In this document: positions 1 through 8,460 of the stretch, piece by piece | How the letters are laid out: every line of letters begins with the position of its first letter | Position numbering within the stretch: the first letter of the stretch is position 1 | Assembly: GCA_015075545.1 (NCBI GenBank) | Contig: JABTUC010000007.1 | Location: 1-64,000 of the forward strand | Direction of reading: 5' to 3' | DNA from: Ideonella sp. | Lineage (GTDB): Bacteria > Pseudomonadota > Gammaproteobacteria > Burkholderiales > Burkholderiaceae_C | DNA: 64,000 nt | Notes under the pieces: generated by a model | Told to the model about the DNA's origin: nothing | What the model saw: the letters and a program-made list of their open reading frames with translations, nothing else | Database searches by the model: none | Made by a program: the position numbers and the translations under genes

Positions 1-11
1 GCGCATGCGTG

Positions 12-47
12 AACGCGGGCGCGCCGTTCGGGCCGAGCGCCCGCGTT
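12..47. terminator. Strong GC hairpin at the left edge
   Basis: Perfect 11-bp inverted repeat, arms 12-22 and 37-47 (AACGCGGGCGC and its complement), with a 14-nt loop. No T-run follows. On the plus strand a TGA at 10-12 closes an open frame that enters from outside the window, so the hairpin may terminate that upstream gene. This is inferred from position only. Confidence 0.4.
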
Positions 48-160
48 GCGATCAGGGCCGCTCGCCGCGCGTGGCGCACGGGGCATATCCCGATGCGCAC
101 CGATGCCGGCTTTGCGTCCAATAAACGGTTTCACGAGTTCCGCACCTGGCAGCGCACCGC

Positions 161-871
161 ATGACGTGGTCGATCCTCGCGCGCGACGACCACGGCCGCT
201 TCGGCGTGGCGATCGCGAGCCGTTTCTTCGCGGTGGGCGCGCTGTGCGTGCACACGCGTCGCGGCGTCGGGGCGCTCGCCACGCAGGCGCTGATGAACCC
301 GCTGTACGGTCGGGCCGGAATCGAGCGGCTCGCGCGCGGCGAGTCGCCGGGCGAGGTGGTGGCCGAGCTGACACGCGCCGACCCCGGGCGCGCGCAGCGC
401 CAGTTGCACGTGCTCGGCGCCAGCGGCGCCGCCGCGGTACACACCGGCGAGGCCTGCGTCGACTGGTGCGGGCACCTCGTGCGCGCGGACTTCAGCGTCG
501 CCGGCAACATGCTCGCCGGCGCTCAGGTGCTGCGCGCCACCGCCGACGCCTTCGTCGCCGCGGCCGCGCTGCCGCTGGCCGAGCGCCTGATCGAGGCCAT
601 GGCCGCCGGCGAGGCGGCCGGTGGCGACAAGCGCGGCAGGCAGTCGGCCGCGCTGCGCATCCAGGGCGACGAAGACCATGCCGAACTCGACCTGCGCGTC
701 GACGACCACGCCGAGCCGATCGCCGAACTGCGTCGCTTGCACGCCGTGAGCCTGCAGCGCTTTCAGCCGTTCGTCGCCTGCCTGGCCGGCCGCCACGACC
801 CGGTGGGCGAACTCGACCGCGCGCGCATCGAGGCGCGCATCGAAGCCTTTCACGCGGCGCGCGCGGCCTGA
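161..871 (+). CDS. DUF1028 family protein
   Basis: Member of the DUF1028 family, proteins of about 220-240 residues with an Ntn-hydrolase-like fold whose reaction is not established. The family shows in the N-terminal TWSILARDD, FGVAIASRFFAVG and GVGALATQALMNP segments, and the 236-residue length is normal. There is no signal peptide. ATG 161 lacks a clear ribosome site but is the start that keeps the conserved N-terminus. The gene ends 40 bases before a peptide-type ABC binding protein, and DUF1028 genes are often found next to such transporters. A role in processing the transported substrate is an inference. Confidence 0.85.
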   Translation: MTWSILARDDHGRFGVAIASRFFAVGALCVHTRRGVGALATQALMNPLYGRAGIERLARGESPGEVVAELTRADPGRAQRQLHVLGASGAAAVHTGEACVDWCGHLVRADFSVAGNMLAGAQVLRATADAFVAAAALPLAERLIEAMAAGEAAGGDKRGRQSAALRIQGDEDHAELDLRVDDHAEPIAELRRLHAVSLQRFQPFVACLAGRHDPVGELDRARIEARIEAFHAARAA

Positions 872-911
872 GGCGCGCGCATCCCAATCGCCATTCGACC
901 GGAGAATGACC

Positions 912-2426
912 ATGAAGCCCATCCCCAAGTTGCTCTCGGCCGCGCTGCTGTCGCTGGCCGCCTGCGCCGCGCAGGCGCAGGCGCTGCGCGTCGGCCTGGC
1001 CGAAGACCCCGACGTGCTCGACCCGACGTTGGCGCGCACCTTCGTCGGCCGCATCGTGTTCGCCGCGCTGTGCGACAAGCTGATCGACATCGACGAGAAG
1101 CTCAACATGGTGCCGCAGCTCGCCACGAGCTGGCAGTGGTCGGCCGACAGCAAGGCGCTGACGATGAAGATCCGCCCGGGCGTCACCTTCCACGACGGCG
1201 AGAAGCTCGACGCCGCGGCGGTGAAGTTCAACCTCGAGCGCCACAAGACGATGCAGGGCTCCAACCGCCGCGGCGAGCTGGCCCCGCTGGCCAGCGTCGA
1301 CGTGGTCGACCCGCTGACGGTGCGCCTGAACCTGAGTGCGCCGTTCTCGCCGCTGCTGGCTGCACTGGCCGACCGCGCCGGCATGATGGTGAGCCCGAAG
1401 GCCGCGCAGGCCGAAGGCGCGCACTTCGGCAACAAGCCGGTGTGCTCGGGGCCGTTCAAGTTCGTCGAGCGGGTGGCGCAGGACCGCATCGTGCTCGAGC
1501 GCTACGACGGCTACTGGAACAAGGCCAACATCCACTTCGACAAGATCACCTACACGCCGATCGTCGACGCCACCGTGCGGCTGGCCAACCTGAAGTCGGG
1601 GCAGTTCGACTTCATCGAGCGCGTCGCGGCCAGCGACATCGAGAAGCTGCAGGCCGAGAAGAAGTTCAAGGTCGCGCGCATCACCGAGATCGGCTACCAG
1701 GGCATCACGGTCAACATCGGCAAGAGCGAGCAGGCCAAGCAGCACGCGCTCGGCAAGGACGCGCGCGTGCGCGAGGCCTTCGAGCTGGCGATCGACCGCG
1801 CGGGGCTGGTGCAGGTGGTGATGGACAACCAGGCCACCGTCGGCAACCAGTGGGTGCCGCCGAGCAACGGCTACTACGCGAAGAACGTGCCGGTTCCCAA
1901 GCGCGACGTGGCGCGTGCCAAGGCGCTGCTGAAGGAGGCGGGCATCCCCAACCCCACGGTGACGCTGATGACGGCCACCACCAGCGACGCGCAGCGCCTG
2001 GGGCTGGTGGTGCAGGCGATGGCGCGCGAGGCCGGCTTCGACGTCAAGGTGCAGACCACCGAGTTCGCCACTTCGCTGAACCTCGCCGACAAGGGCGACT
2101 TCGACGCCTACGTGCTGGCCTGGAGCGGCCGCGCCGACCCCGACGGCAACCTCTACAGCTTCGACGCCTGCAAGCAGCCGCTCAACTACGCCGGCTACTG
2201 CAGCGAGGAGACCGACGCACTGCTGAAGCAGTCGCGCACGCAGCTCGACCCGGCCGCGCGCAAGAAGACCTACGAGCAGATCGCCGCGCGCGTGCTCAAG
2301 GAGCGCCCGATCATCTACCTGTACCACCGCAACTGGCTGTGGGCCTACACGCCCAAGCTCGGCGGCGTGCGCGAGCTGCCCGACGGCCTGCTGCGCGTCA
2401 CCGGGTTGAAGATGGCCGGTTCGTGA
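912..2426 (+). CDS. Peptide/opine-type ABC transporter substrate-binding protein
   Basis: Periplasmic solute-binding protein of ABC family 5 (dipeptide, oligopeptide, nickel and opine binders), about 504 residues, a normal length. The signal peptide is KLLSAALLSLAACAAQAQA with cleavage likely after AQA. Family features include the early DPDVLDPTLAR segment, FHDGEKLDAAAVKFNLER and GPFKFVE. Two ATGs lie six bases apart (906 and 912). GGAGA at 901-905 touches the first but is properly spaced from the second, so 912 is chosen. Two permease genes follow, so it is the binding component of the importer. The ligand cannot be read from the sequence. Confidence 0.93.
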   Translation: MKPIPKLLSAALLSLAACAAQAQALRVGLAEDPDVLDPTLARTFVGRIVFAALCDKLIDIDEKLNMVPQLATSWQWSADSKALTMKIRPGVTFHDGEKLDAAAVKFNLERHKTMQGSNRRGELAPLASVDVVDPLTVRLNLSAPFSPLLAALADRAGMMVSPKAAQAEGAHFGNKPVCSGPFKFVERVAQDRIVLERYDGYWNKANIHFDKITYTPIVDATVRLANLKSGQFDFIERVAASDIEKLQAEKKFKVARITEIGYQGITVNIGKSEQAKQHALGKDARVREAFELAIDRAGLVQVVMDNQATVGNQWVPPSNGYYAKNVPVPKRDVARAKALLKEAGIPNPTVTLMTATTSDAQRLGLVVQAMAREAGFDVKVQTTEFATSLNLADKGDFDAYVLAWSGRADPDGNLYSFDACKQPLNYAGYCSEETDALLKQSRTQLDPAARKKTYEQIAARVLKERPIIYLYHRNWLWAYTPKLGGVRELPDGLLRVTGLKMAGS

Positions 2427-2442
2427 GGCGGCCGACGCATCG

Positions 2443-3384
2443 ATGACCGACTACCTGCTCAAGCGCCTGGCGCAGGTGGTGCCGACGCTGGTGTTCGTGT
2501 CGATGCTGATCTTCGGGCTGCAGCAGTTGCTGCCCGGCGACCCGGCCAAGGTGCTGGCCGGCGAAGAGCAGGATCCGGGCGTCATTGCGCACCTGCGCGA
2601 GAAGCTGCACCTCGACGAGCCGCTGCCGGTGCGCTATGCGTACTGGATCGGCGGCGTGCTCAAGGGCGACTTCGGCGAATCGATCCGCACGCAGCAGCCG
2701 GTGCTCGACCTGGTGCTGCAGAAGCTGCCGGTGACGATCCAGCTCGGCACGATGGCGTTCGCGATCGCGCTGCTGATCGGCATCCCCGCCGGCATCGTGG
2801 CGGCGATCGGGCGCGGCACCTGGTGGGACTCGGCCGCCAACGCGGTGGCGCTGTGGGGCATCAGCACGCCGAACTTCTGGCTCGGCATCCTGCTGATCCT
2901 GCTGTTTTCGGTGCAGCTCGGCTGGCTGCCGGCGTCGGGCTACGTGAGCCCGTTGGAGGATCTGCGCGCCAACCTCGAGGCGATGATCATGCCGGCGTTC
3001 GTGCTCGGCAACGCGCTGGCCGCGGTGCTGATGCGCCACACGCGCAGCGCGATGCTGCAGGTGCTGTCGTCGGACTACATCCGCACCGCGCGCGCCAAGG
3101 GGCTGAGCGAGCGCGTCGTCGTGCTCAAGCACGCGCTGCGCAACGCGCTGACGCCGGTGATCACGCTGGGCGCGCTCGAACTGGGCACGCTGCTGTCGGG
3201 CGCGGTGCTGACCGAGCAGGTGTTCAGCATCCCCGGCTTCGGCAAGCTGATCGTCGACGCGGTGTTCAACCGCGACTACGCGGTGGTGCAGGGCGTGGTG
3301 ATGGTCACCGCCTCGGCGTACATCACGCTGAGCCTGCTGGCCGACCTGGCGTACTTCGTCATCAACCCGCGGCTGCGGCATTGA
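2443..3384 (+). CDS. ABC transporter permease, DppB-type
   Basis: Inner-membrane permease of the DppB/OppB family, 313 residues with six predicted membrane segments. The N-terminal segment YLLKRLAQVVPTLVFVSML is typical. The cytoplasmic EAA loop that docks the ATPase is seen around DYIRTARAKGLSERVVVLKHA, with the downstream FGKLIVDAVFNRDYAVVQG signature. ATG 2443 is 16 bases after the binding-protein stop, so the two are co-transcribed. Its normal partner, the DppC-type permease, comes 830 bases later rather than immediately, because a repeat element lies between them. No ATPase subunits are encoded next to these genes. Confidence 0.94.
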   Translation: MTDYLLKRLAQVVPTLVFVSMLIFGLQQLLPGDPAKVLAGEEQDPGVIAHLREKLHLDEPLPVRYAYWIGGVLKGDFGESIRTQQPVLDLVLQKLPVTIQLGTMAFAIALLIGIPAGIVAAIGRGTWWDSAANAVALWGISTPNFWLGILLILLFSVQLGWLPASGYVSPLEDLRANLEAMIMPAFVLGNALAAVLMRHTRSAMLQVLSSDYIRTARAKGLSERVVVLKHALRNALTPVITLGALELGTLLSGAVLTEQVFSIPGFGKLIVDAVFNRDYAVVQGVVMVTASAYITLSLLADLAYFVINPRLRH

Positions 3385-4214
3385 AGGCAACGAAGTGACT
3401 CCTTCTTGCGTGTCCTTCGTGCGGCGAGGTGGTCGGCACCTGGCAGGAGATCGTGTGGTCGCGGTTGACGCTTGCACCTGCGAGAGATTTGCGCGGCGCG
3501 GTGGGCGGTACCCGATGGGGGCTCCTACTGTGGCGGTCGGCCCTGCGGGCCGACTGCGCTGCGATGCTCGCGCCACGAGGGCGGCTGCGCGCCCTGGCGC
3601 TTGCAAGCGCCAGGGCGTTCGCCAGGCGTGGGCCAGCCCGCAGGGGACGGGCCCACGTCCGGGCTCACTACCGCCGTCCGCGGCGCTGCACGCGCCGCGA
3701 ACTTCACGGCGTCCTCGCCGGTCCGTCGCCTGCGGCGCCGGACTCCCCCTCGTGCCGCTGGCCTTGCAGGCCGCGCTGGCCCTTGCGGCCCAGCCGCTCG
3801 CCAGGCGCAAACAGTCCACCGGACTGTTTGCGTCCGGGCTCGCCTTCTCGCCGCCCCACAAGTCGCCCCCACCGGGCACCGCCCACCGCGCAGAGACGCT
3901 CGTTGCCTTTGACGATGCATGCCACGGTGGTGCCTGCAAAGCCGTGGTCGGGTGTGCGCCGGCAGCGACATTGCGCGGCGCTGAGGAGCGCAGGGTCGAG
4001 GCGGGCGCGCGCGCAGCGCGCGCTTCGTGTTCTGACTCGCCGCGATTGTCCGAGCGCAGCGAACGAAGTGAGCGTAGCGAGTTTCGCGGCGCCGCCTCGG
4101 GCCGAGCACCGGAAGGGATCCTCCGCGAAGCGGGGGACGCCGTGCACGAGCGCCGGCGCATACCCGGCCGCGGCTTTGCCTCGCTCGGTCTGCGTCGGCA
4201 GGAGCGGCATTGAC
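3385..4214. other. 830-base non-coding, palindrome-rich gap inside the transporter operon
   Basis: This gap separates two permease genes that are normally adjacent. Open frames cross it on both strands but none shows homology or a ribosome site, and the plus-strand one merely extends the next permease at its N-terminus. It contains the inverted-end element at 3496-3891. A second structured block at 4039-4090 has GCCGCGA and its complement as ends around three variants of a GAGCGCAGCGA-type word. A GC hairpin lies near 4004-4023. I see no promoter I would defend. Confidence 0.7.
3496..3891. mobile_element. MITE-like element with 27-bp terminal inverted repeats
   Basis: The ends 3496-3522 and 3865-3891 are inverted copies matching at 25 of 27 positions, giving a 396-bp unit without a coding gene. 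Inside are several perfect palindromes: 3536-3543/3547-3554, the 26-nt palindrome 3591-3616, 3628-3634/3650-3656, 3679-3686/3692-3699, and a 12-bp stem with an ACC loop at 3806-3817/3821-3832. This looks like a non-autonomous transposable or REP-cluster element. No transposase is present and I could not identify a target-site duplication. Confidence 0.55.
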
Positions 4215-5099
4215 ATGGCCGCCGTGCTCCCAGTCACAACCCTCGGCAAACCCATCACCCCGTCGAGCCCGGCACGGCGTGCGCTGCGCAAGCTGGTACG
4301 GCGCAAGCCGGCGATGCTGGGGTTGGCGATCGTGCTGGCGTTCATCGCGCTGGCGGTGTTCGCGCCGTGGATCGCGCCGCACGATCCGCTGGCCACGAGC
4401 TGGGGCGCGATCCGCAAGGCGCCGAGCGCGGCGTACTGGTTCGGCACCGACGAGATCGGGCGCGACGTGTTGTCGCGCGTGGTGTTCGGCACGCGCGCGT
4501 CGCTGCTGGCCGGCGTGGTGTCGGTGTCGATCTCGCTGCTGCTGGGCGTGCCGATCGGCCTGCTCGCGGGTTTCGTCGGCGGCTTCGTCGATGGCCTGGT
4601 CTCGCGCATCACCGATGCCTTCCTGGCGTGCCCGTTCCTGATCCTGGCGATCGCGCTGGCGGCGTTTCTGGGCCCGAGCCTGAGCAACGCGATGATCGCC
4701 ATCGGCGTCTCGGCGACGCCGATCTTCGTGCGGCTGACGCGCGCACAGGTGCTCAACGTCAAGGTCGAAGGCTACGTCGAGGCGGCGCGCGCGCTCGGCA
4801 ACCCGCGCTGGCGCATCGCGATCCGGCACGTGCTGCCCAATGTCACCGCGCCGCTGATCGTGCAGGCCACGCTGGCGATCGCTGCCGCGGTGATCGCCGA
4901 GGCGAGTCTGTCGTTCCTCGGCCTCGGGCAGCAGCCGCCCGAGCCGAGCTGGGGCAGCATGCTCAACACCGCGAAGAACTACGTCGACCAGGCGCCGTGG
5001 ATGGCGGTGTGGCCGGGGCTCGCGATCTTCGCGCTCGTACTGGCGTTCAACCTGCTGGGCGATGGGCTGCGCGATGCGCTCGATCCGCGGCAGATCTGA
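4215..5099 (+). CDS. ABC transporter permease, DppC-type
   Basis: Second inner-membrane permease of the peptide-type importer, 294 residues. Typical features are the N-terminal membrane segment after RRKPAMLGLAI, the YWFGTDEIGRDVLSRVVFGTR motif diagnostic of DppC/OppC, and the EAA loop EGYVEAARALGNPRWRI. ATG 4215 is preceded by AGGAG at 4200-4204. The frame is open far upstream through the repeat region, but that extension reads the repeats and is not part of the protein. The gene should pair with the DppB-type permease at 2443-3384. Its ATPases must be encoded elsewhere or outside the window. Confidence 0.93.
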   Translation: MAAVLPVTTLGKPITPSSPARRALRKLVRRKPAMLGLAIVLAFIALAVFAPWIAPHDPLATSWGAIRKAPSAAYWFGTDEIGRDVLSRVVFGTRASLLAGVVSVSISLLLGVPIGLLAGFVGGFVDGLVSRITDAFLACPFLILAIALAAFLGPSLSNAMIAIGVSATPIFVRLTRAQVLNVKVEGYVEAARALGNPRWRIAIRHVLPNVTAPLIVQATLAIAAAVIAEASLSFLGLGQQPPEPSWGSMLNTAKNYVDQAPWMAVWPGLAIFALVLAFNLLGDGLRDALDPRQI

Positions 5100-5103
5100 A
5101 GCG

Positions 5104-5763
5104 ATGAGTTCCTGCCGTCGGCTCGTCTGTCTTGCCCTGTGGCTGTGCGCCCGGGCGGCGGCGGGCAGCGAAACACCGGCCGACCCGGCCTCCGACGCGC
5201 CCGAGACGCCAAGGGGCGCAGCGACCGCCGTGATCGCGCCGACCTCCTACGCGCAGGCGCTGCAGACCTGGCGGCGGCCCGAGGATGTGAGCGCCTGGCT
5301 CGGTGAGCACTTCGAGTACGACATGGCGCGCGCGCTGCGGCTGTCGGAGACGCAGCGCGCGCGCTCCGGCACGCTGCCGATCCACGAGCCTGCGGCCTTC
5401 TACGCCGCGCCGCGCGGCGTGTGCGTCGACGTCGCGCGTTTCGCGGTCGAGTCGCTGCGCGCGATCGACCCGCAGGCGCGCGCCGGCTACCTGATGATCG
5501 AGTTCAACCCCGCCACGCTGTCGGGCCAGACGCTGCGGCGGCATTGGGTGGCCGCCTTCGAGCGCGACGGCCGGCTCTTCGTGTTCGGTGATTCCAAGCG
5601 CCCTGGGCATCTGGCCGGGCCGTATGCCGACGCGGCCGCGTTCGCCGCCGACTACGCGCGCTACCGCGGCCGCGAGATCGTCGCGGTGCGATCGGTGGCG
5701 AGCTACGAGCGGCAGCGTCGCCAGCTTGCCACGCGGGCGGCGCGCGAGCCGGCGCGGCCGTGA
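5104..5763 (+). CDS. Exported transglutaminase-like cysteine protease-fold protein
   Basis: A 219-residue protein with an N-terminal signal sequence (RRLVCLALWLCARAAAG), so probably periplasmic. The core resembles the transglutaminase-like superfamily. A cysteine in PRGVCVDVARF, a histidine in RRHWVAAFE and an aspartate in FVFGDSKRPG fall in the order and spacing of the Cys-His-Asp triad, so an active peptidase or amidase is plausible. ATG 5104 lies four bases after the DppC-type stop, suggesting co-transcription with the transporter. It sits where ATPase genes are usual. Substrate unknown. Confidence 0.75.
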   Translation: MSSCRRLVCLALWLCARAAAGSETPADPASDAPETPRGAATAVIAPTSYAQALQTWRRPEDVSAWLGEHFEYDMARALRLSETQRARSGTLPIHEPAAFYAAPRGVCVDVARFAVESLRAIDPQARAGYLMIEFNPATLSGQTLRRHWVAAFERDGRLFVFGDSKRPGHLAGPYADAAAFAADYARYRGREIVAVRSVASYERQRRQLATRAAREPARP

Positions 5764-5941
5764 CGGTGGAGGCGGCCGACCATCATGTGCTGACGAGGTG
5801 CTGTTGCCCTGCAACCGCAGGTCGCGCGCTCACCTCGACTGCGGCACACTCGATGCGGCCGCGCGATCCGTCTGCGGCCGGCTCTGTTTGCGGCCGGCCA
5901 ATCCGGCAGCAGGCGCCGGCGACGACGAGAAGGAGGAGCCC

Positions 5942-6328
5942 GTGGCCGTTCGCATCGTCAGGCTCGGTACGCCGCGCCATCCCGACGAAGGGTTGCGCAT
6001 CGGCACCGTGCGGCGCCCGCCGCGCGGCGTGCCGAAGGAGCAGTTCGCGTCGCAGAACTGGTACGACGTGTGGTACCCGGTGCTGTCGCCGTCGGTCGAG
6101 ACGATGGCGGTGGCCCACGCCGCGCAGACCGATGTGCAGTGGAACGCGTTTCGTCGCAAGTTCCGCGCCGAGATGTCGGCGTCCGACGCGTCGCGCACGC
6201 TCGACCTGCTGGCCGCGCTGTCGCACAAGGCCCAGTTCGCGATCGGCTGCTACTGCGAGAACGAGGCCCACTGCCATCGCTCGGTGCTGCGCGAGCTGCT
6301 CGCCGAGCGCGGCGCCGAGGTCGTCTGA
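5942..6328 (+). CDS. DUF488 family protein
   Basis: Small cytoplasmic protein of 128 residues of the DUF488 family (function unknown). The family signature shows in IGTVRRPPRGVP, YDVWYPVLSPS and the C-terminal cysteine/histidine cluster CYCENEAHCHRSVL, which resembles a metal-binding or redox site. The start is GTG 5942, preceded by an excellent AAGGAGG at about 5929-5936. It stands 178 bases after the previous gene, so it probably has its own promoter. The next gene starts 29 bases after its stop. Confidence 0.88.
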   Translation: MAVRIVRLGTPRHPDEGLRIGTVRRPPRGVPKEQFASQNWYDVWYPVLSPSVETMAVAHAAQTDVQWNAFRRKFRAEMSASDASRTLDLLAALSHKAQFAIGCYCENEAHCHRSVLRELLAERGAEVV

Positions 6329-6357
6329 CCGCGATCGTCCGGACGATGGAGATCGAG

Positions 6358-6795
6358 ATGGAACCTCGGGTGAGCCTGATCACGCTCGGCGTTGCCGATC
6401 TCGAACGCGCGTTGACCTTCTACGAACAGATGCTCGGCTGGAAGGTGGCCCAGCAGTTGCCCGGCATCGCGTTCTTCGACCTCGGCGGCCTGGTGCTCGC
6501 ACTGTATCCGCACGCCGACCTGGCCGACGACATGCAACTCGGCGCGCCGGTGACCCGCGGCGCCTACGAGGGCTTCGCGTTGGCCCACAACCTGCGCAGC
6601 GTGCAGGAGGTCGACGCGCTGTTCGCGCACCTGGCGCGCCACGGCGCGACGATCGTCAAGCCGCCGCACAAGGCCGACTGGGGCGGCTACTCGGGCTACT
6701 TTGCCGACCCCGACGGCCACAAGTGGGAGGTGGCCTACAACCCGTACTGGACGATCGGCGCCGACGGCCGCATCGGCCTGCGGCCGCCGGGGTAA
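6358..6795 (+). CDS. VOC (glyoxalase/bleomycin-resistance) family protein
   Basis: A single vicinal-oxygen-chelate domain protein of 145 residues. The N-terminal module RVSLITLGVADLERALTFYE and the C-terminal FADPDGHKWEVAYNP with its glutamate metal ligand are typical. Such proteins work as dimers with a metal site; the reaction here is unknown. ATG 6358 is preceded by GGAGA at 6348-6352. ATG 6346 in the same frame is possible but has a weaker ribosome site. It follows the DUF488 gene closely and is probably co-transcribed with it. Confidence 0.9.
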   Translation: MEPRVSLITLGVADLERALTFYEQMLGWKVAQQLPGIAFFDLGGLVLALYPHADLADDMQLGAPVTRGAYEGFALAHNLRSVQEVDALFAHLARHGATIVKPPHKADWGGYSGYFADPDGHKWEVAYNPYWTIGADGRIGLRPPG

Positions 6796-6810
6796 GCGCG
6801 CCCTGTGCGC

Positions 6811-6826
6811 CGCGCGGGGCCGCGCG
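6811..6826. terminator. GC hairpin between convergent genes
   Basis: CGCGCGG (6811-6817) and CCGCGCG (6820-6826) form a compact stem between the stop codons of the VOC gene and the convergent lectin-like gene. There is no T-run, so intrinsic termination is only a possibility. Confidence 0.3.
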
Positions 6827-6840
6827 CGCCAGCCGCTGCT

Positions 6841-7515
6841 TCACCGGCTGCTGGCGAAGCAGTAGAAGCGCCCGGCGCCGCCGGTGCGCACCAGCGCCTC
6901 CTGGCTGCAGCCGGCGCTCGGGTGCGCGAAGTTCCAGCTCTTGCCCCAGTTGTCGGGCATCGGCGCCATGCGGTCGTGGTGGCCGACGATCGCCGAGCCG
7001 TCGCTGCTGCTGGTCCACGCCTTGCACGTCGTGTCGGCCCCCGGCGCGAACGCGGTGCCGTCGGTGCGCGAGCCGGTCAGGATGTCGTGCTCGTTGGGCG
7101 TGTCGCCGCGGCCTTTGACCGGGTTGCCCTTCTCGTCGAGCGCGCTGGCCTTGTCGATCGCGTTGCCGTTGTGCAGTTGCGCGAGGTCGGCGGCGATCAG
7201 CACGCCGCGGGCGTTGTACCAGGGGCCGTTGCCGATGCGATCGCGCGCGTGGATCGACGCCGCGCCCGGCGTACTGCCCGACGGAAAGCTGCCCGGCACA
7301 CTGAGGTAGGCGCGCCAGGTGCGGCCGCCGGCACCCGCGGCGGCAGCCAGGCTCTGGCAATGCGCGTCGGCGCCGGCCAGGCCGCCGAGGTCGCCGCCCT
7401 TGCCGCTGCCCGTGCTGGTGACGAAGAAGCTCATCGGGCCCGTGCCAGGCGGCGTGGCGCATGCGGCGAGCAGGGCAACCGCGAATGCCATCGAGACGGG
7501 GACTCTGTGACGCAT
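6841..7515 (-). CDS. Lipoprotein with lectin/endostatin-like domain
   Basis: A 224-residue exported protein. The signal sequence ends in the lipobox LLAAC, so it is probably a lipoprotein. The mature part carries [30 protein letters not shown] and TWRAYLS followed by paired cysteines and a tryptophan-rich C-terminus. This pattern is seen in bacterial proteins annotated as lectin or endostatin-like, related to the C-type-lectin fold. ATG 7515 is preceded on its strand by AGGAAGGAG. It diverges from the DUF429 gene across 111 bases. Ligand unknown. Confidence 0.75.
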   Translation of the reverse strand: MRHRVPVSMAFAVALLAACATPPGTGPMSFFVTSTGSGKGGDLGGLAGADAHCQSLAAAAGAGGRTWRAYLSVPGSFPSGSTPGAASIHARDRIGNGPWYNARGVLIAADLAQLHNGNAIDKASALDEKGNPVKGRGDTPNEHDILTGSRTDGTAFAPGADTTCKAWTSSSDGSAIVGHHDRMAPMPDNWGKSWNFAHPSAGCSQEALVRTGGAGRFYCFASSR

Positions 7516-7614
7516 CGGATGCTCCTTCCCTGGTGCCTGGGCTCGAAGCGCGTATACGCGACGTGGCGCGTCTTCATTGCTCAGGGTGTTCCCTGCCCTT
7601 GGACTGCTGCCGCG

Positions 7615-7620
7615 TAGACT
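7615..7620 (+). promoter_or_regulatory. -10-like hexamer for a leaderless DUF429 transcript
   Basis: TAGACT begins 12 bases before the GTG start at 7627, so transcription would start at or next to the start codon. There is no ribosome site between them. The -35 region is weak. Confidence 0.45.
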
Positions 7621-7626
7621 GGCCGC

Positions 7627-8460
7627 GTGAGCGCATCCTCGACGATGCGGCTGACGCAGCCGCTGATCGGCGTCGACTTCTCCAGCCGCCCGACACGGCG
7701 CAAGCCGATCGTGGTGGCGCTCGGGCACCGCGCTGGCGGCGCGGTGCACTTGAGCAGGCTGCAAGCCCACGCGACGCTCGACGATTTCGCCGTCTGGCTG
7801 CGCCGGCCGGGCGACTGGACCGGCGGCTTCGACTTCCCGTTCGGCCTGCCGCGCGCCCTGGTCGAGCACCTCGGCTGGCCGACGCGGTGGCTGGCGTGCA
7901 TGCGGCAATACGCCGCGCTGCCGCGTGCGCAGATCCGCGACACCTTCGCCGCCTACTGCGCGGCGCGGCCGGCGGGCGCGAAGTTCGCGCACCGCGCGTG
8001 CGACCGCCCGGCGGGGTCGAGCCCGTCGATGAAGTGGGTCAACCCGCCGGTGGCCTACATGATGCACGCCGGCGTGCCGCTGCTGCTGGCCGCCGGCGTG
8101 CACCTGCCGGTGCTGCACGCCGGCGACGAGCGGCGCGTCGCGCTCGAGGCCTACCCGGGGCTGCTGGCGCGCGAGCTGATCGGCGCGCGCTCGTACAAGA
8201 GCGACGACCCGCGCAAGCACACCGACGAGCGCCTGCTGGCGCGCATCGCGATCGTCGATGCGCTGAGCCAGGGGCGTACGCGGCTGGGGCTGCGGCTGTC
8301 GCTGCAGTCAACGCAACGCGAGGCGCTGCTCGACGACGCTTCGGGCGACACGCTCGACGCCGTGCTGTGCATGTTGCAGGCGGCGTGGTCGACGACGCGG
8401 CCGAACCACGGGCTGCCGCCCGGGGTCGATCCGCTCGAAGGCTGGATCGTCAGCGCATGA
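7627..8460 (+). CDS. DUF429 family protein
   Basis: A 277-residue cytoplasmic protein of the DUF429 family, predicted to share an RNase-H-like fold; its activity is unknown. Supporting segments are [16 protein letters not shown] near the N-terminus, [20 protein letters not shown] and the C-terminal [15 protein letters not shown] with its acidic residue. GTG 7627 fits the -10-like element at 7615; ATG 7645 is an alternative start. The stop overlaps the ATG of the helicase gene (ATGA), so the two are translationally coupled and may act together in nucleic-acid metabolism. That link is an inference. Confidence 0.83.
   Translation: MSASSTMRLTQPLIGVDFSSRPTRRKPIVVALGHRAGGAVHLSRLQAHATLDDFAVWLRRPGDWTGGFDFPFGLPRALVEHLGWPTRWLACMRQYAALPRAQIRDTFAAYCAARPAGAKFAHRACDRPAGSSPSMKWVNPPVAYMMHAGVPLLLAAGVHLPVLHAGDERRVALEAYPGLLARELIGARSYKSDDPRKHTDERLLARIAIVDALSQGRTRLGLRLSLQSTQREALLDDASGDTLDAVLCMLQAAWSTTRPNHGLPPGVDPLEGWIVSA

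Noticed and set aside
1-160. A coding gene across the left edge
   Set aside because: Only four codons before TGA 10-12 are visible, which is too little to call. The following bases form a hairpin.
3429-4214. Treating the upstream part of the open frame before the DppC-type gene as a fused N-terminal domain
   Set aside because: It reads through repeats, has no homology and the family start is at 4215 with a ribosome site.
7461-8456. Extending the helicase upstream into the DUF429 region, where the same frame is open
   Set aside because: That translation is low-complexity and the DUF429 protein in the other frame is the conserved one. ATG 8457 is the natural start.
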